Part shown: positions 8,345 through 17,678 of the stretch, piece by piece
Numbering within the stretch: position 1 is the stretch's first letter
How the letters are laid out: each line of letters begins with the position of its first letter
From: Bog-473 sp963730395
GTDB lineage: Bacteria > Actinomycetota > Acidimicrobiia > Acidimicrobiales > RAAP-2
Direction of reading: 5' to 3'
Length of the DNA: 64,000 nt
Assembly (NCBI GenBank): GCA_963730395.1
Contig: CAVSSK010000018.1
Coordinates: 186,001 to 250,000 of the forward strand
Notes under the pieces: generated by a model
What the model was told of the DNA's origin: nothing
Databases searched by the model: none
The model's input: the letters and a program-made list of their open reading frames with translations, nothing else
Translations under genes and position numbers: made by a program

Positions 8345-9751
8345 TCAGCGGCGGATGGCGGTGCCCGTCGGCGTGTCCTCCACCGTCCAGCCACGGGCCA
8401 CCAGCTCGTCGCGCAGGGCGTCGGCCCGGTCGAAGTCCCGGGCCCCGCGGGCCTCGTCGCGCGCGGCCACCAGGCGGGCCGACTCCTCGTCGATCTCGTC
8501 GCCGTCACCGTGCAACGCGAGGCCAAGGGCCGCCAGGAGCACGGCCGCCGTGTGGGCCAAGCGACCGCCCTCGGCCTCGTCGCCGGCGTCAGCCGCCGAG
8601 TGGGCCGCCGTCACCAGCTCGAAGATCGTGGCCAGGGCGCCCGGGGTGTCGAGGTCGTTGTCCATGCGTGACCGGAACGCCGCGACGGCGCCGGCGTCGG
8701 CTCCGGTGGCGGGGGGCGTGCCGTCGACGACGAAGCCGCCTTCGGTCTGCGCCAGCAGCTCTGCGACGTCGAAGGCCGGGAAACGCCGGGCCAGCCCGTC
8801 CAGCCGGGCCAGTGCCTTCTCGGCGTCGGCGAGCGTGTCCGGCGTCACCTCGATGGGCGAGCGGTAGTGGGCCCGGAGCACGAGCACCCGGTAGGCGCGG
8901 GCGTCGCTGCGGGACAAGAGGTCGGGCAGCGTGGAGAAGTTGCCGAGGGACTTCGACATCTTGGTGCCCTCGACCTCCACCCAGCCGTGATGCATCCAGT
9001 GCCGCGCGAATGCCTTGCCGTCGGCCACGGCCTGCGCCCGCTCGTTCTCGTGATGCGGGAACATCAGGTCCTGGCCGCCACCGTGGAGGTCGAATCCCTC
9101 GCCCAACAGGTCGAGCGACATGACCACGCACTCGGTGTGCCACCCGGGCCGGCCCCGCCCCCACGGCGAGTCCCAGCTGGGTTCGCCGTCCTTCGCCTTC
9201 TTCCAGAGGGCGAAGTCGAGCGGTGAGCGCTTGTCCTCGTTGGCCTCGACCCTCGCCCCGGCCTGCAGCGACTCCAGCGACTGCTGCGCGAGGAGGCCGT
9301 ATCCGTCGACCTTGGACACCTCCAGGTAGACGCCGTCGGGCGTCTCGTACGCCATCCCCCGGTCCATCAGCTGGCCCACGAGCGCAATCATCCGGTCGAT
9401 GTACTCGGTGGCGTGCGGGATTTCCTGGGGGCGCAGGTCGCCCAGCGCGTCCATCGACTCCCACCAGCGGGCCTCGAACTCCGCCGCCACGTCGGGCTCG
9501 GTGCGACCCAGGGCCGAGGCCCGCTTGATGATGTTGTCGTCCACGTCGGTGACGTTGGCCACGTGGTGCACCCGCAGTCCGGTGAAGCTGAGGTAGCGCC
9601 GCAGGATGTCGAAGGTCAGGTTGGCCCGTCCGTGCCCGATGTGCGGGAGGTCGTAGACCGTCGGGCCGCAGACGTACATGGACACCTCGCCGGCGGACCG
9701 GAGCTCGAGCGGGCGGACGGTTCCCGTGGCGGTGTCGTGGAGGCGTAGCAC
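8345..9751 (-). CDS. cysS: Cysteinyl-tRNA synthetase
   Basis: Class I aminoacyl-tRNA synthetase charging tRNA-Cys; 468 aa from GTG 9751, the usual size. Zinc ligands are visible: Cys in MYVCGPTVYD, Cys in WHTECVVMS and His in the FPHHENE loop. Class signatures are HIGHG and KMSKS. CGPTVYD rather than a CGITPYD form argues for CysS and against the mycothiol enzyme MshC. The C-terminal anticodon-binding part ends RGWTVEDTPTGTAIRR. A longer open frame continues upstream antisense to valS and is not coding. The start codon is only 21 bp from that of the divergent valS, which is unusually tight. Confidence 0.95.
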   Translation of the reverse strand: MLRLHDTATGTVRPLELRSAGEVSMYVCGPTVYDLPHIGHGRANLTFDILRRYLSFTGLRVHHVANVTDVDDNIIKRASALGRTEPDVAAEFEARWWESMDALGDLRPQEIPHATEYIDRMIALVGQLMDRGMAYETPDGVYLEVSKVDGYGLLAQQSLESLQAGARVEANEDKRSPLDFALWKKAKDGEPSWDSPWGRGRPGWHTECVVMSLDLLGEGFDLHGGGQDLMFPHHENERAQAVADGKAFARHWMHHGWVEVEGTKMSKSLGNFSTLPDLLSRSDARAYRVLVLRAHYRSPIEVTPDTLADAEKALARLDGLARRFPAFDVAELLAQTEGGFVVDGTPPATGADAGAVAAFRSRMDNDLDTPGALATIFELVTAAHSAADAGDEAEGGRLAHTAAVLLAALGLALHGDGDEIDEESARLVAARDEARGARDFDRADALRDELVARGWTVEDTPTGTAIRR

Positions 9752-9772
9752 CCCGGGTACGGTAACCCGATC

Positions 9773-12319
9773 ATGTCGACCCCCAGGACCGGTGCGCCCG
9801 ACGTCCCCGACAAGCCGACCCTCGAAGGCCTCGAGGACCGGTGGGCCGGAGCCTGGGAGGAGGCGGGCACGTACCGCTTCGAGGACGGTGCCAGCCGCGC
9901 CGAGGTCTTCTCCATCGACACCCCCCCACCGACCGTGTCGGGCTCGCTCCACATGGGATCGGTCTTCGGCTACGTGCAGACCGACGCCATCGCGCGCTAC
10001 CGGCGGATGCGGGGCTGGACGCTCTTCTACCCGATGGGCTGGGACGACAACGGGCTGCCCACCGAGCGCCGGGTGCAGAACCACTTCGGGGTGGTGTGCG
10101 ACCCGACGCTCCCCTACGACCCGGACTTCACGCTGCCCGAGGAGCCGGGCAAGGACGACGTCCCCGTGAGCCGGCCCAACTTCATCGCGCTGTGCGCCGA
10201 GCTGACTGCGGAGGACGAGCAGGCGTTCGAGGACCTGTGGCGGCACATCGGGCTCTCGGTCGACTGGGGGCGCACCTACGCGACGATCGACGACCGCAGC
10301 AGGCGCACGAGCCAGCGCATGTTCCTGCGCAACCTGGCTCGAGGAGAGGCCTACTCCTCCGAGGCGCCGACCCTGTGGGATGTCGACTACCAGACCGCCG
10401 TCGCCCAGGCCGAGATGGAGGACCGTGAGCAGTCGGGCGCCTACCACCGGCTCCGCTTCGGCGACATCGAGATCGAGACGACCAGGCCCGAGCTGATCGC
10501 CGCCTGCGTCGCCCTGGTCGCGCACCCCGATGACGAGCGCTACGCGGCGCGCTTCGGCACCACGGTGCGCACGCCGCTGTTCGGGGTCGAGGTGCCAGTG
10601 CTGGCCCACCCACTCGCCGAGCCGGACAAGGGATCGGGCATCGCCATGATCTGCACGTTCGGCGACGTGACGGACGTCGTGTGGTGGCGCGAGCTCGATC
10701 TCCCGACGCGCAGCATCGTGACGAGGTCGGGCCGCATCACCGAGGCCGCACCGCCCGGCGTCCCCGACTCCGAGGCCTGGCACGCCATCGCCGGCCGCAC
10801 GGTGAAGCAGGCTCAGCGCGCCATGGTCGAGATGCTGGCCGCCTCGGGGGACATGGTCGGCGATCCCCGTCCGATCACGCACCCGGTGAAGTTCTACGAG
10901 AGGGGCGACCGCCCGCTCGAGATCGTCACCAGCCGCCAGTGGTTCATCCGCAACGGCGGCCGGGACGAGACACTGCGCCGCGAGCTCCTGGAGCGGGCCA
11001 GGCAGCTCGACTGGCACCCGCCGTACATGAAGGTTCGCTACGACGACTGGGTCAACGGCCTCAACGGCGACTGGCTCGTGAGCCGTCAACGCTTCTTCGG
11101 GGTTCCCATCCCGGTCTGGTACCCCCTCGACGCCGAGGGGCAGCCGGACCACGGCGCGCCCATCGTGCCCGAGGAGGCGAGCCTGCCCATCGACCCGACG
11201 ACCGACGTGCCCCCCGGCTACGAGGCCGCACAACGCGGCGTGCCCGGCGGCTTCGCCGGCGATCCCGACGTCATGGACACCTGGGCCACGTCGTCGGTGA
11301 CCCCGCAGATCGCCTGCGGGTGGGAGGACGACCCGGATCTGTTCGCGGCGACCTTCCCGATGGACCTGCGCCCGCAGGGGCCCGAGATCATCCGCACCTG
11401 GCTCTTCGCCACGGTGCTGCGCTCGCACCTCGAGCATCAGACCTTGCCGTGGACACACGCGACGATCAACGGCTGGATCCTCGACCCGGACCGCAAGAAG
11501 ATGTCGAAGTCGAAGGGCAACGTCGTCACGCCCATGGCGATGCTCGAGGAGTTCGGCTCCGACGCCGTGCGCTACTGGGCCTGCAACGGGCGACCAGGGA
11601 CGGACACCGCTCTCGACACCGGCGTCATGAAGATCGGGCGTCGTCTGGCGATCAAGATCCTCAATGCTTCGAAGTTCGCGCTGGGCCGGCTCGGCGAGGG
11701 CCCCGTGCCGGGGATCGAGGCGGTGCGCGAACCGCTGGACGCTGCGCTCCTGACGCAGCTGGCCGCGCTGGTGGAGGCGGCCACGGCCGCCCACGAGGGC
11801 TTCGACTATGCCCGGGCACTCGAGATCACCGAGACCTTCTTCTGGTCCTTCTGTGACGACTACCTCGAGCTGGTCAAGACGCGGGCCTACGGGGAGGGTG
11901 ACCCGGTCGGTGCAGACTCGGCGCGGGCGACGCTGGCCGTGGCCCTCTCCGCGCTGCACCGCCTCTTCGCACCGTTCCTGCCCTTCGTCACCGAAGAGGC
12001 ATGGAGCTGGTGGCAGGAGGGATCGGTGCACCGGGCGCCCTGGCCCGACCGCACGGACATCGGGGCCGGCGCGGGTGGCGACGCGGTGGTGCTGACGGTG
12101 GCGGCCGAAGTGTTGGGCGCGGTTCGCCGCGAGAAGACGGCGCACAAGCGCTCCATGCGGGCACGGGTGGCGCTCCTCACGGTGACGGGGCCGGAGGCGA
12201 CCCTCGCTGCGGTGGAGGCCGCCCGGGGCGATCTGGTCGACGCCGGCGGCGTGGACGAGCTGGTGTTGGCGCCGGGCGACGCGCTCTCCGTGGAGGTGGC
12301 GCTGGCCGACGAGGCCTGA
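9773..12319 (+). CDS. valS: Valyl-tRNA synthetase, archaeal/rickettsial-like form
   Basis: Class I synthetase charging tRNA-Val, 848 aa. Seen: PPPTVSGSLHMGS (HIGH motif as HMGS), GWDDNGLPTERRVQ, the editing domain in the middle, a late WATSSVTP block, and KMSKSKGN. The GWDDNGLPTE block and the HMGS form resemble the ValS type shared by archaea and Rickettsia rather than the E. coli type. This form also occurs in some Actinobacteria. The C-terminus (DLVDAGGVDELVLAPG) replaces the usual coiled coil. It diverges from cysS, and the stop codon lies inside a strong hairpin (12315-12333). Confidence 0.95.
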   Translation: MSTPRTGAPDVPDKPTLEGLEDRWAGAWEEAGTYRFEDGASRAEVFSIDTPPPTVSGSLHMGSVFGYVQTDAIARYRRMRGWTLFYPMGWDDNGLPTERRVQNHFGVVCDPTLPYDPDFTLPEEPGKDDVPVSRPNFIALCAELTAEDEQAFEDLWRHIGLSVDWGRTYATIDDRSRRTSQRMFLRNLARGEAYSSEAPTLWDVDYQTAVAQAEMEDREQSGAYHRLRFGDIEIETTRPELIAACVALVAHPDDERYAARFGTTVRTPLFGVEVPVLAHPLAEPDKGSGIAMICTFGDVTDVVWWRELDLPTRSIVTRSGRITEAAPPGVPDSEAWHAIAGRTVKQAQRAMVEMLAASGDMVGDPRPITHPVKFYERGDRPLEIVTSRQWFIRNGGRDETLRRELLERARQLDWHPPYMKVRYDDWVNGLNGDWLVSRQRFFGVPIPVWYPLDAEGQPDHGAPIVPEEASLPIDPTTDVPPGYEAAQRGVPGGFAGDPDVMDTWATSSVTPQIACGWEDDPDLFAATFPMDLRPQGPEIIRTWLFATVLRSHLEHQTLPWTHATINGWILDPDRKKMSKSKGNVVTPMAMLEEFGSDAVRYWACNGRPGTDTALDTGVMKIGRRLAIKILNASKFALGRLGEGPVPGIEAVREPLDAALLTQLAALVEAATAAHEGFDYARALEITETFFWSFCDDYLELVKTRAYGEGDPVGADSARATLAVALSALHRLFAPFLPFVTEEAWSWWQEGSVHRAPWPDRTDIGAGAGGDAVVLTVAAEVLGAVRREKTAHKRSMRARVALLTVTGPEATLAAVEAARGDLVDAGGVDELVLAPGDALSVEVALADEA

Positions 12320-12333
12320 CCCGTAGGGTCAGG
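12315..12333. terminator. Hairpin between convergent valS and esterase genes
   Basis: CCTGACCC-GTA-GGGTCAGG is a perfect 8-bp stem with a 3-base loop that includes the valS stop codon. There is no U-tract, as is common in high-GC actinobacteria. It is symmetric and sits 9 bp from the stop of the convergent gene, so it may terminate both. Confidence 0.6.
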
Positions 12334-12341
12334 GACAGGCG

Positions 12342-13641
12342 TCAGGACCCGCCCTCCGACTCCGTGTCGGAGAGAACGCGTCCCGCGGTCGCACTCGGCT
12401 CGCCACCCGGAGCTCCGGCAGCGACCCGCGCCCCTTCCAGGAAGTCCGCCACGGCCGACGTGGTGGCCTGGCAGCGCAGCGAGGCCAGGACGTCGAAGGC
12501 GTGCTGGGCCAGTGGCAGTTCGGCGTAGGCCACAGGCTGGCGCGACATGGCGCGCAGCCGATCGACGAAGGTGCGCGCGGTCTCGACCGGCACCAGAGTG
12601 TCGTTGACGCCCTGTAGCACGAAGAACGGTGGCGCCCCGGGGTGGACGCGGAATGTGGGGGACGCGTCGCGGAACACCTCGGGGTGCTCGGACTCCTGGG
12701 TCTTCATGACCCGGCGCTCGAGCAACTCGAGGAGACCGGGGCCGAAGCGGGCCGATCCGTCGGGGGAGCCCGTCAGGTCCATGACGCCGTAGAAGGGGAC
12801 GCAGGCCTGGACCGAGGTGTCGGCCCCCTCGAAGCCGGGCTGGAACGCGGCGTCGCCGTCGCTGAGCGCCAACAACGCGCAGAGATGGCCGCCGGCCGAC
12901 CCCCCGCTGACCGCGACGAAGGCGGGGTCGCCCCCGTACTCGGCGATGTGCTCCTTGACCCAGGCGACGGCCCGCTTGGCGTCGACGATGTGGTCCGGCC
13001 AGCGTCGCCTTGGGGCTCAGCCGGTAGTTGATGGCCACACAGACCCAGCCCCGGGCCACGAGCTCGTACATCATCGGCTTGCCCTGCTCCCGCTTGTCAC
13101 CGATGACCCAGGCCCCGCCGTGGATGTACACCATGACCGGGGCCCGCTCGGGCGGGGCGAGACGCGAGCGGTAGACGTCCAGCCGGTGGCGCCGGGTGCC
13201 GTCGCCCCAGTAGTCGACGTTGCACGTGGTCTCCACGGCGCGCGACCGGAACGGGATGGCACGGGTCACCCGCCACCAGCGTCCCCACGTCGGCGCCGTC
13301 GGCTCGGCGGGCACCGGGAAGGCATCGCTGCGCACGTCGTCGAGCGCGGCGGCAGTCACCATGGCGGCCCGGCGGCCCGCGATGCCCAGCCCGAGAAGGC
13401 CCACCCAGTCGACGATCGCAACCGCCAGGCCGAGCCAACCGGCCCACCCCTCGAGGGCGCCGAACGCGATGAACAGAGCGGTCGCGACCATCTGCCACAC
13501 GATGTTCTGGAAGGCCAGCTCGCCGGCGATCCAGCCGGCCGAGAAGCTCAGGACGGTGAAGGGCTCCCGCCGGATCGGGCGGTAGGCCAGCGCCACCGCG
13601 ACGGCCCCGACGAGGGTGACGACCAGGAAGGCGTAGGGCAC
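12342..13641 (-). CDS. Membrane-anchored alpha/beta hydrolase (HSL-type esterase), frame break near 13005
   Basis: Carboxylesterase of the hormone-sensitive-lipase type. The first 110 residues hold about three hydrophobic helices (MPYAFLVVTLVGAVAVAL onward) that anchor it in the membrane. The catalytic domain has the oxyanion motif YIHGGAWVIGD, the nucleophile VSGGSAGG, Asp in GVNDTLVP and His in AQHAFDV. At about 13005 one surplus base breaks the frame between LSPKAT and WPDHIVDAKRA. On either side the protein reads normally, giving about 432 aa after repair. It is convergent with valS. The substrate is unknown; lipid or xenobiotic esters are plausible. Confidence 0.85.
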
Positions 13642-13766
13642 CCCTCCATTCTCACCCGAACGGGCTGCCCGCGGCAGGTCTGCCCTGGTCGGGGGCGGTT
13701 CCCCGTTTGCCCCCGTCCGGCGTTGGTGCGAGGTTATGCAGGGCGAGCGATGACCAAGGAGAGTCG

Positions 13767-15287
13767 ATGACCCCCGAACGGCTGACCGGGCTCGATGCGA
13801 GTTTCCTCTACATGGAGACGCCGACCCTCCACATGCACGTCGCGATCACGGCCGTCTTCGACCCGGCGACGGTGCCCGGCGGCTACTCCTTCCGGCGCAT
13901 CCGCCAGCTCATCAGTGACCGGATCCCGCTCCTCCCGGTCTTCCAGCGCAGACTCGTCGAGGTCCCGATGCGCCTCGGGCACCCGGTCTGGGTGGACGAC
14001 CCCGAGTTCGACATCGACAACCACCTGCGTCGTGCCGCGCTCCCCTCGCCCGGCGGCATGCGCGAGCTCGCCGACTTCACGGCCGACGTCATCAGCCGTC
14101 AGCTCCACCGCGATCGGCCCTTGTGGGAGATGTGGATCGTCGAGGGGCTGGAGGACGGGAAGATCGCCCTGGTGGCCAAGATGCACCACAGCACCATCGA
14201 CGGCGTGTCGGGCGCAGAGCTCCTCGGCGTCCTCTTCGATCTGGAGCCCGAGCCCCCGGAGTCGGCGCCGCTCACGCCGCGCCAGCTCGACTCGCGTATC
14301 CCTTCGGGGTTCGAGCTGGTCTCCCAGGCGATGGTGGCGAGCCTGATGGCGCCCTTCGACGTCGGGCGGATGATGCTGCGGACCACGCGCAGCCTCTTCG
14401 GGATCCGCCGGATCCGCCAGGGGCAGACCGCGAAGGCGGCGCTGCCGCTGACCGCGCCGCGCACGTCCATCAACGTGGCCGTGCACGCCCGCCGCCGGGT
14501 CGCCTTCGCGGCGGCCAGCCTGGACGACGTCAAGAAGCTGAAGAACAAGATGGGCACCACGGTCAACGACGTGGTGTTGGCGATGTGCGCCGGCGCGCTG
14601 CGCACCTACCTGCTGGCCGGCGACGAGCTCCCCGAGATCCCGCTCGTGTCCGTCGTGCCCGTCTCGGTGACGCCGGACGTGGCCGAGCTCAAGGGCTCCA
14701 ACAAGGTGTCCGCCATGTTCGTCCAATTGCCGTGTCACATCGAAGACCCGCTGGAACGGTTGCATGCCATCCACGAGGGCACCAAGGGCGCCAAGGAGGA
14801 GCACAAGGCGCTCGGCGCCACGACGCTGCAGAACTGGGCCGAGCACGCGACTCCCAACATGTTCGCCGCCGCCGCGCGCCTCTATACCGGCATGAAGCTG
14901 GCCGACCGCCACCGGCCGGTGGCCAACCTTGTCGTGTCCAACGTGCCGGGACCGGACTTCCCCCTCTACCTGGGGGGCAGCCAGCTGCTCGGGATGTTCC
15001 CGCTCGGCCCGGTGATGGACGGCATGGGACTGAACATCACGATCATGAGCTATCTGGGCGTCCTGTACTGGGGCCTGGCCTCGGACGCCCGGGCGGTCCC
15101 CCGCCTGTGGGACATCGCCGCCGCCGTGCCGCAGGCGCTCACCGAGCTGATGGAGGCGGCGGGGCTCGAGCCGGAGCCCTTCGACGTGCCCATCCACCTC
15201 GGGCCCGGTATGCCGCCCACGGCCACCTGGATCCGGGCGGCCGCGGCGTCACCCCACGCAGGAACGACCGGTAGCGTGAGCGCATGA
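13767..15287 (+). CDS. Wax ester synthase/diacylglycerol acyltransferase (WS/DGAT)
   Basis: Acyl-CoA:diacylglycerol/alcohol O-acyltransferase making storage triacylglycerol or wax esters; 506 aa. The active-site motif HHxxxDG is present as MHHSTIDGVSG. The N-terminus MTPERLTGLDASFLYMETP and the PLWEMWIVEGL segment are family landmarks, and the C-terminal block contains NVPGP and PLGPVMDGMGLNIT. The start ATG at 13767 follows AAGGAGAG at the right distance; an ATG 60 bp upstream gives an unrelated N-terminus. The stop overlaps the ATG of the following VOC gene (ATGA). It suggests neutral-lipid storage, in line with the many acyl-CoA genes in the window. Confidence 0.95.
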   Translation: MTPERLTGLDASFLYMETPTLHMHVAITAVFDPATVPGGYSFRRIRQLISDRIPLLPVFQRRLVEVPMRLGHPVWVDDPEFDIDNHLRRAALPSPGGMRELADFTADVISRQLHRDRPLWEMWIVEGLEDGKIALVAKMHHSTIDGVSGAELLGVLFDLEPEPPESAPLTPRQLDSRIPSGFELVSQAMVASLMAPFDVGRMMLRTTRSLFGIRRIRQGQTAKAALPLTAPRTSINVAVHARRRVAFAAASLDDVKKLKNKMGTTVNDVVLAMCAGALRTYLLAGDELPEIPLVSVVPVSVTPDVAELKGSNKVSAMFVQLPCHIEDPLERLHAIHEGTKGAKEEHKALGATTLQNWAEHATPNMFAAAARLYTGMKLADRHRPVANLVVSNVPGPDFPLYLGGSQLLGMFPLGPVMDGMGLNITIMSYLGVLYWGLASDARAVPRLWDIAAAVPQALTELMEAAGLEPEPFDVPIHLGPGMPPTATWIRAAAASPHAGTTGSVSA

Positions 15288-15742
15288 CGGTACGAGAGCT
15301 GGGTCACCTGGTCCTGTACGTGCGGGACGTCGGTCGCTCGGCGGCCTTCTACCGCGACGTCCTCGGCTGGCGCCAGATCATGCCCGAGCCCGGACAGGCA
15401 CCGGTCGGTGCCGCCGCGTTCTCGTCGGGCCGCACCCATCACGAGCTCCTCCTGATTGAGGTCGGCGCGGACGCCGCGCCCATCCCGCAGGGACGGCACG
15501 TCGGGCTGTACCACTTCGGCCTGAACGTCGGCGAGACAGACGACGACTTGCGGGAGGCTCTGGCCAAGGTCCGCGAGGCCGGTGCGACCGTCGTGGGTTC
15601 CTCCGACCACACGGTGACCCACAGCCTCTACATCCTCGACCCCGACGGCAACGAGATCGAGCTCTACGTCGACGTGCCCGGGGTGGACTGGCGTTCGGAG
15701 CCGGCGCTCATCGCGGCGCCGATCCGACCGCTGAAGCTCTGA
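15284..15742 (+). CDS. VOC-family protein (glyoxalase/extradiol dioxygenase fold)
   Basis: A 152-residue vicinal-oxygen-chelate protein with two beta-alpha-beta-beta-beta modules. Candidate metal ligands are His in ELGHLVLYV, His in GLYHFGLNV and Glu in GNEIELYVD, the spacing seen in catechol 2,3-dioxygenase-like and lactoylglutathione-lyase-like proteins. The reaction cannot be assigned. It starts within the stop of the WS/DGAT gene (4-bp overlap), so it is translated with it. A link to lipid storage is not obvious. Confidence 0.85.
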   Translation: MTVRELGHLVLYVRDVGRSAAFYRDVLGWRQIMPEPGQAPVGAAAFSSGRTHHELLLIEVGADAAPIPQGRHVGLYHFGLNVGETDDDLREALAKVREAGATVVGSSDHTVTHSLYILDPDGNEIELYVDVPGVDWRSEPALIAAPIRPLKL

Positions 15743-15773
15743 ACAGGACAAGAGCGCGGGCCGTGAACCTGTC

Positions 15774-16393
15774 GTGAGGATCGTGCGCGCCGACAGTGAG
15801 GGCTCCCTGGCCGCCGCCGCCGTCCTGCGCGACGGGGGCGTGGTCGTCGTGCCCACCGACACCGTGTACGGGCTGGCCGCTCGGCCCGGTGACGGCCACG
15901 CGGTGCAGGCGGTGTACCGAGCCAAGGGCCGGCCCGAGGGGATGCATCTCCCCGTCCTGGCCTCGAACCTCGAGCAGGTGCGCGCCCTCGGCGTGGCCTT
16001 CACGCCGGCGGCCCGGGCACTGGCCACGTGGTGGTGGCCGGGCCCGCTGACGCTGGCCTTCGGCTTCGACCGTCGCTCGGAACGGCCGGCCTGGCTGGGG
16101 GGCGCGACGAGGTGGCGGTCCGCATCCCGGACCACGACTTCCTGCTGGCGCTGCTCGCTGAGACCGGTGTGCTCGTGGTCACCAGTGCCAACCCGCACGG
16201 CGCACCCACGCCCCGCACGGCCCACGACGTGGCGGCGAGCCTGGGTCCGTCGATCGACCTCGTCGTCGACGGGGGTCAGCTCCGCGATGTGCCCTCGACC
16301 CTGGTCAACGTGCGCGAGGCCGATCCGGTCGTGGAGCGCGAGGGCGCCATCTCACGCGCTGAGGTGGCCGGCGCCCTGACCGAGGCGCGATGA
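15774..16393 (+). CDS. tsaC: Threonylcarbamoyl-AMP synthase (Sua5/YciO/YrdC family), frame break near 16103
   Basis: Makes threonylcarbamoyl-AMP from Thr, bicarbonate and ATP, the first step of the t6A modification of ANN-decoding tRNAs. Seen: VVVVPTDTVYGLAA, AKGRPEGMHLPVL, TWWWPGPLTL and, after the break, EVAVRIPDHDF, VVTSANPHG, and PSTLVNVRE. Between WLGG and RDEVAVRI one G is missing from a run of six at about 16100. Adding it gives a 206-aa protein of normal length. The start is GTG 15774. Its stop overlaps the tsaD ATG (ATGA). This function is essential in most bacteria, so a real null mutation is unlikely and a read error more likely. Confidence 0.87.
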
Positions 16394-17388
16394 GCCCTCT
16401 GCTGCTGGCCATCGAGACGTCGTGCGACGAGACGGCGGCGGCGGTCGTCGACGACACCCTCGCCGTGCGCTCGTCGGTGGTGGCGAGCCAGATCGACCTG
16501 CACGCTGCGTTCGGAGGTGTCGTACCCGAGCTGGCCAGCCGTGCCCACGTCGAGACGATCACCCCGCTGGTCGACCGAGCCCTCGACGAGGCCGGCACCA
16601 CGGGGAGCGACCTCGCCGCGGTGGCGGTCACGTCCGGGCCGGGCCTGGTGGGCGCCCTTCTGGTGGGCATCTCGACGGCCAAGGCGCTCGCACTGGGCTG
16701 GGGCGTGCCCGTCGTCGGTGTCAACCACCTCGAGGGCCACCTGGCCAGCGTGTACCTGGCCGATCGGGAGGTGCCGTTCCCCCAGACCGCGCTGCTCGTG
16801 TCCGGCGGCCATTGCATGCTGACGCGCTCCAAAGGGCCGGGCCACTACGAGCTGCTGGGCGAGACGGTCGACGACTCCGTCGGGGAAGCGTACGACAAGG
16901 TGGCGCGCTTTCTCGGTCTCGGCTACCCGGGCGGCCCCGTGCTCGACCGCCTGGCTGCCACGGGCGAGGACGTGCTCGGCTTCCCCCGCCCCATGCTCAC
17001 CGAGGGCTATGTCTTCTCGTTCTCCGGCCTCAAGACGGCGGTCGTCAACCACGTGCGTGCCGACCCCGGATTCTCGGAGACCGAGGTGGCCGCCTCCTTC
17101 GTGGGCGCCTGCATGGACGTGCTGTGCGCCAAGCTCCGCCGGGCCCTCGAGGAATTCGGCGATCCCGCGGTGGCGATCGTGGGCGGCGTGGCCGCCAGCC
17201 CCGTCCTGCGCGCCCGGGCGCTGGCGCTCGCCGGCGAGTTCGGCAGTCGGCTCCTCATCCCGCCGCCGTCGATGGCCACCGACAACGCCGCCATGATCGG
17301 CGTTGCCGGCTGGCACAAGCTGGCCGCCGAGGGTCCCAGCGCCCCGGCGTTCGGGCCGGAGCCGGACCTACGCTTGCACTTCGGCTAG
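16390..17388 (+). CDS. tsaD: tRNA N6-adenosine threonylcarbamoyltransferase
   Basis: Transfers the threonylcarbamoyl group to A37 of tRNA within the TsaB-TsaD-TsaE complex. It has the ASKHA fold with LLAIETSCDETAAAV, the metal-binding SRAHVE and NHLEGHL motifs, LVSGGHCML, the DDSVGEAYDKVAR loop and FSFSGLKTAV. Its 332 aa is normal. The usual GGVAAN reads GGVAAS, a mild deviation. It is coupled to tsaC by an ATGA overlap. tsaB, tsaE and rimI, often neighbours in actinobacteria, are absent here and must lie elsewhere. The stop shares the CTAG tetramer with the convergent small membrane gene. Confidence 0.95.
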   Translation: MSPLLLAIETSCDETAAAVVDDTLAVRSSVVASQIDLHAAFGGVVPELASRAHVETITPLVDRALDEAGTTGSDLAAVAVTSGPGLVGALLVGISTAKALALGWGVPVVGVNHLEGHLASVYLADREVPFPQTALLVSGGHCMLTRSKGPGHYELLGETVDDSVGEAYDKVARFLGLGYPGGPVLDRLAATGEDVLGFPRPMLTEGYVFSFSGLKTAVVNHVRADPGFSETEVAASFVGACMDVLCAKLRRALEEFGDPAVAIVGGVAASPVLRARALALAGEFGSRLLIPPPSMATDNAAMIGVAGWHKLAAEGPSAPAFGPEPDLRLHFG

Positions 17389-17672
17389 CTCTCGACCCGG
17401 GCCTGACGTCGCCGCACCCGCGCGCCGTTGGTCAAGGTGGAGAGGTCGAGCAGCACGCCGAGGGCCACGATGAACCACCCGAACGTGTCGACCCCCTTCC
17501 CGGGCGCATAGACGAGTGCGTAGAAGAGCGTCGTGTACGGGAGCAGGAGGAAGCCGAGGAGCCCCTCCCAGCCGGAGCGGAAGGCGATGGTGAGCCGGTC
17601 CGTGAAGATCCAGAGCAGGAAGATGACGAACCGGGGCGAGATGGCGGCGAGGAGCGCGAGGAGGCAGCCCAT
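17385..17672 (-). CDS. Small conserved membrane protein, 95 aa
   Basis: Function unknown. About three hydrophobic helices: MGCLLALLAAISPRFVIFLLW, LLGFLLLPYTTLFYALVY and FGWFIVALGVLLDL, with a basic tail (RVRRRQAR). I recall similar short proteins with the ISPR-LxxFLLWxFTDRL opening in many actinobacteria, with no described role. It starts 6 bp after the acyl-CoA dehydrogenase stop on the same strand, so it is probably the last gene of the fhs-ACAD operon. Its stop overlaps that of tsaD in opposite orientation. Confidence 0.7.
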   Translation of the reverse strand: MGCLLALLAAISPRFVIFLLWIFTDRLTIAFRSGWEGLLGFLLLPYTTLFYALVYAPGKGVDTFGWFIVALGVLLDLSTLTNGARVRRRQARVES

Positions 17673-17678
17673 CGCGGC

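Noticed and set aside
8345..12145. A 1266-residue minus-strand open frame spanning cysS and the opposite strand of valS
   Set aside because: Only the last 468 residues are CysS. The remainder is antisense to the clearly coding valS and has Arg/His/Gly-rich shadow composition.
13734..15197. A 487-residue open frame antisense to the WS/DGAT gene
   Set aside because: Shadow frame: His/Arg/Gly-rich, no domain, and fully opposite a gene with intact catalytic motif and ribosome binding site.
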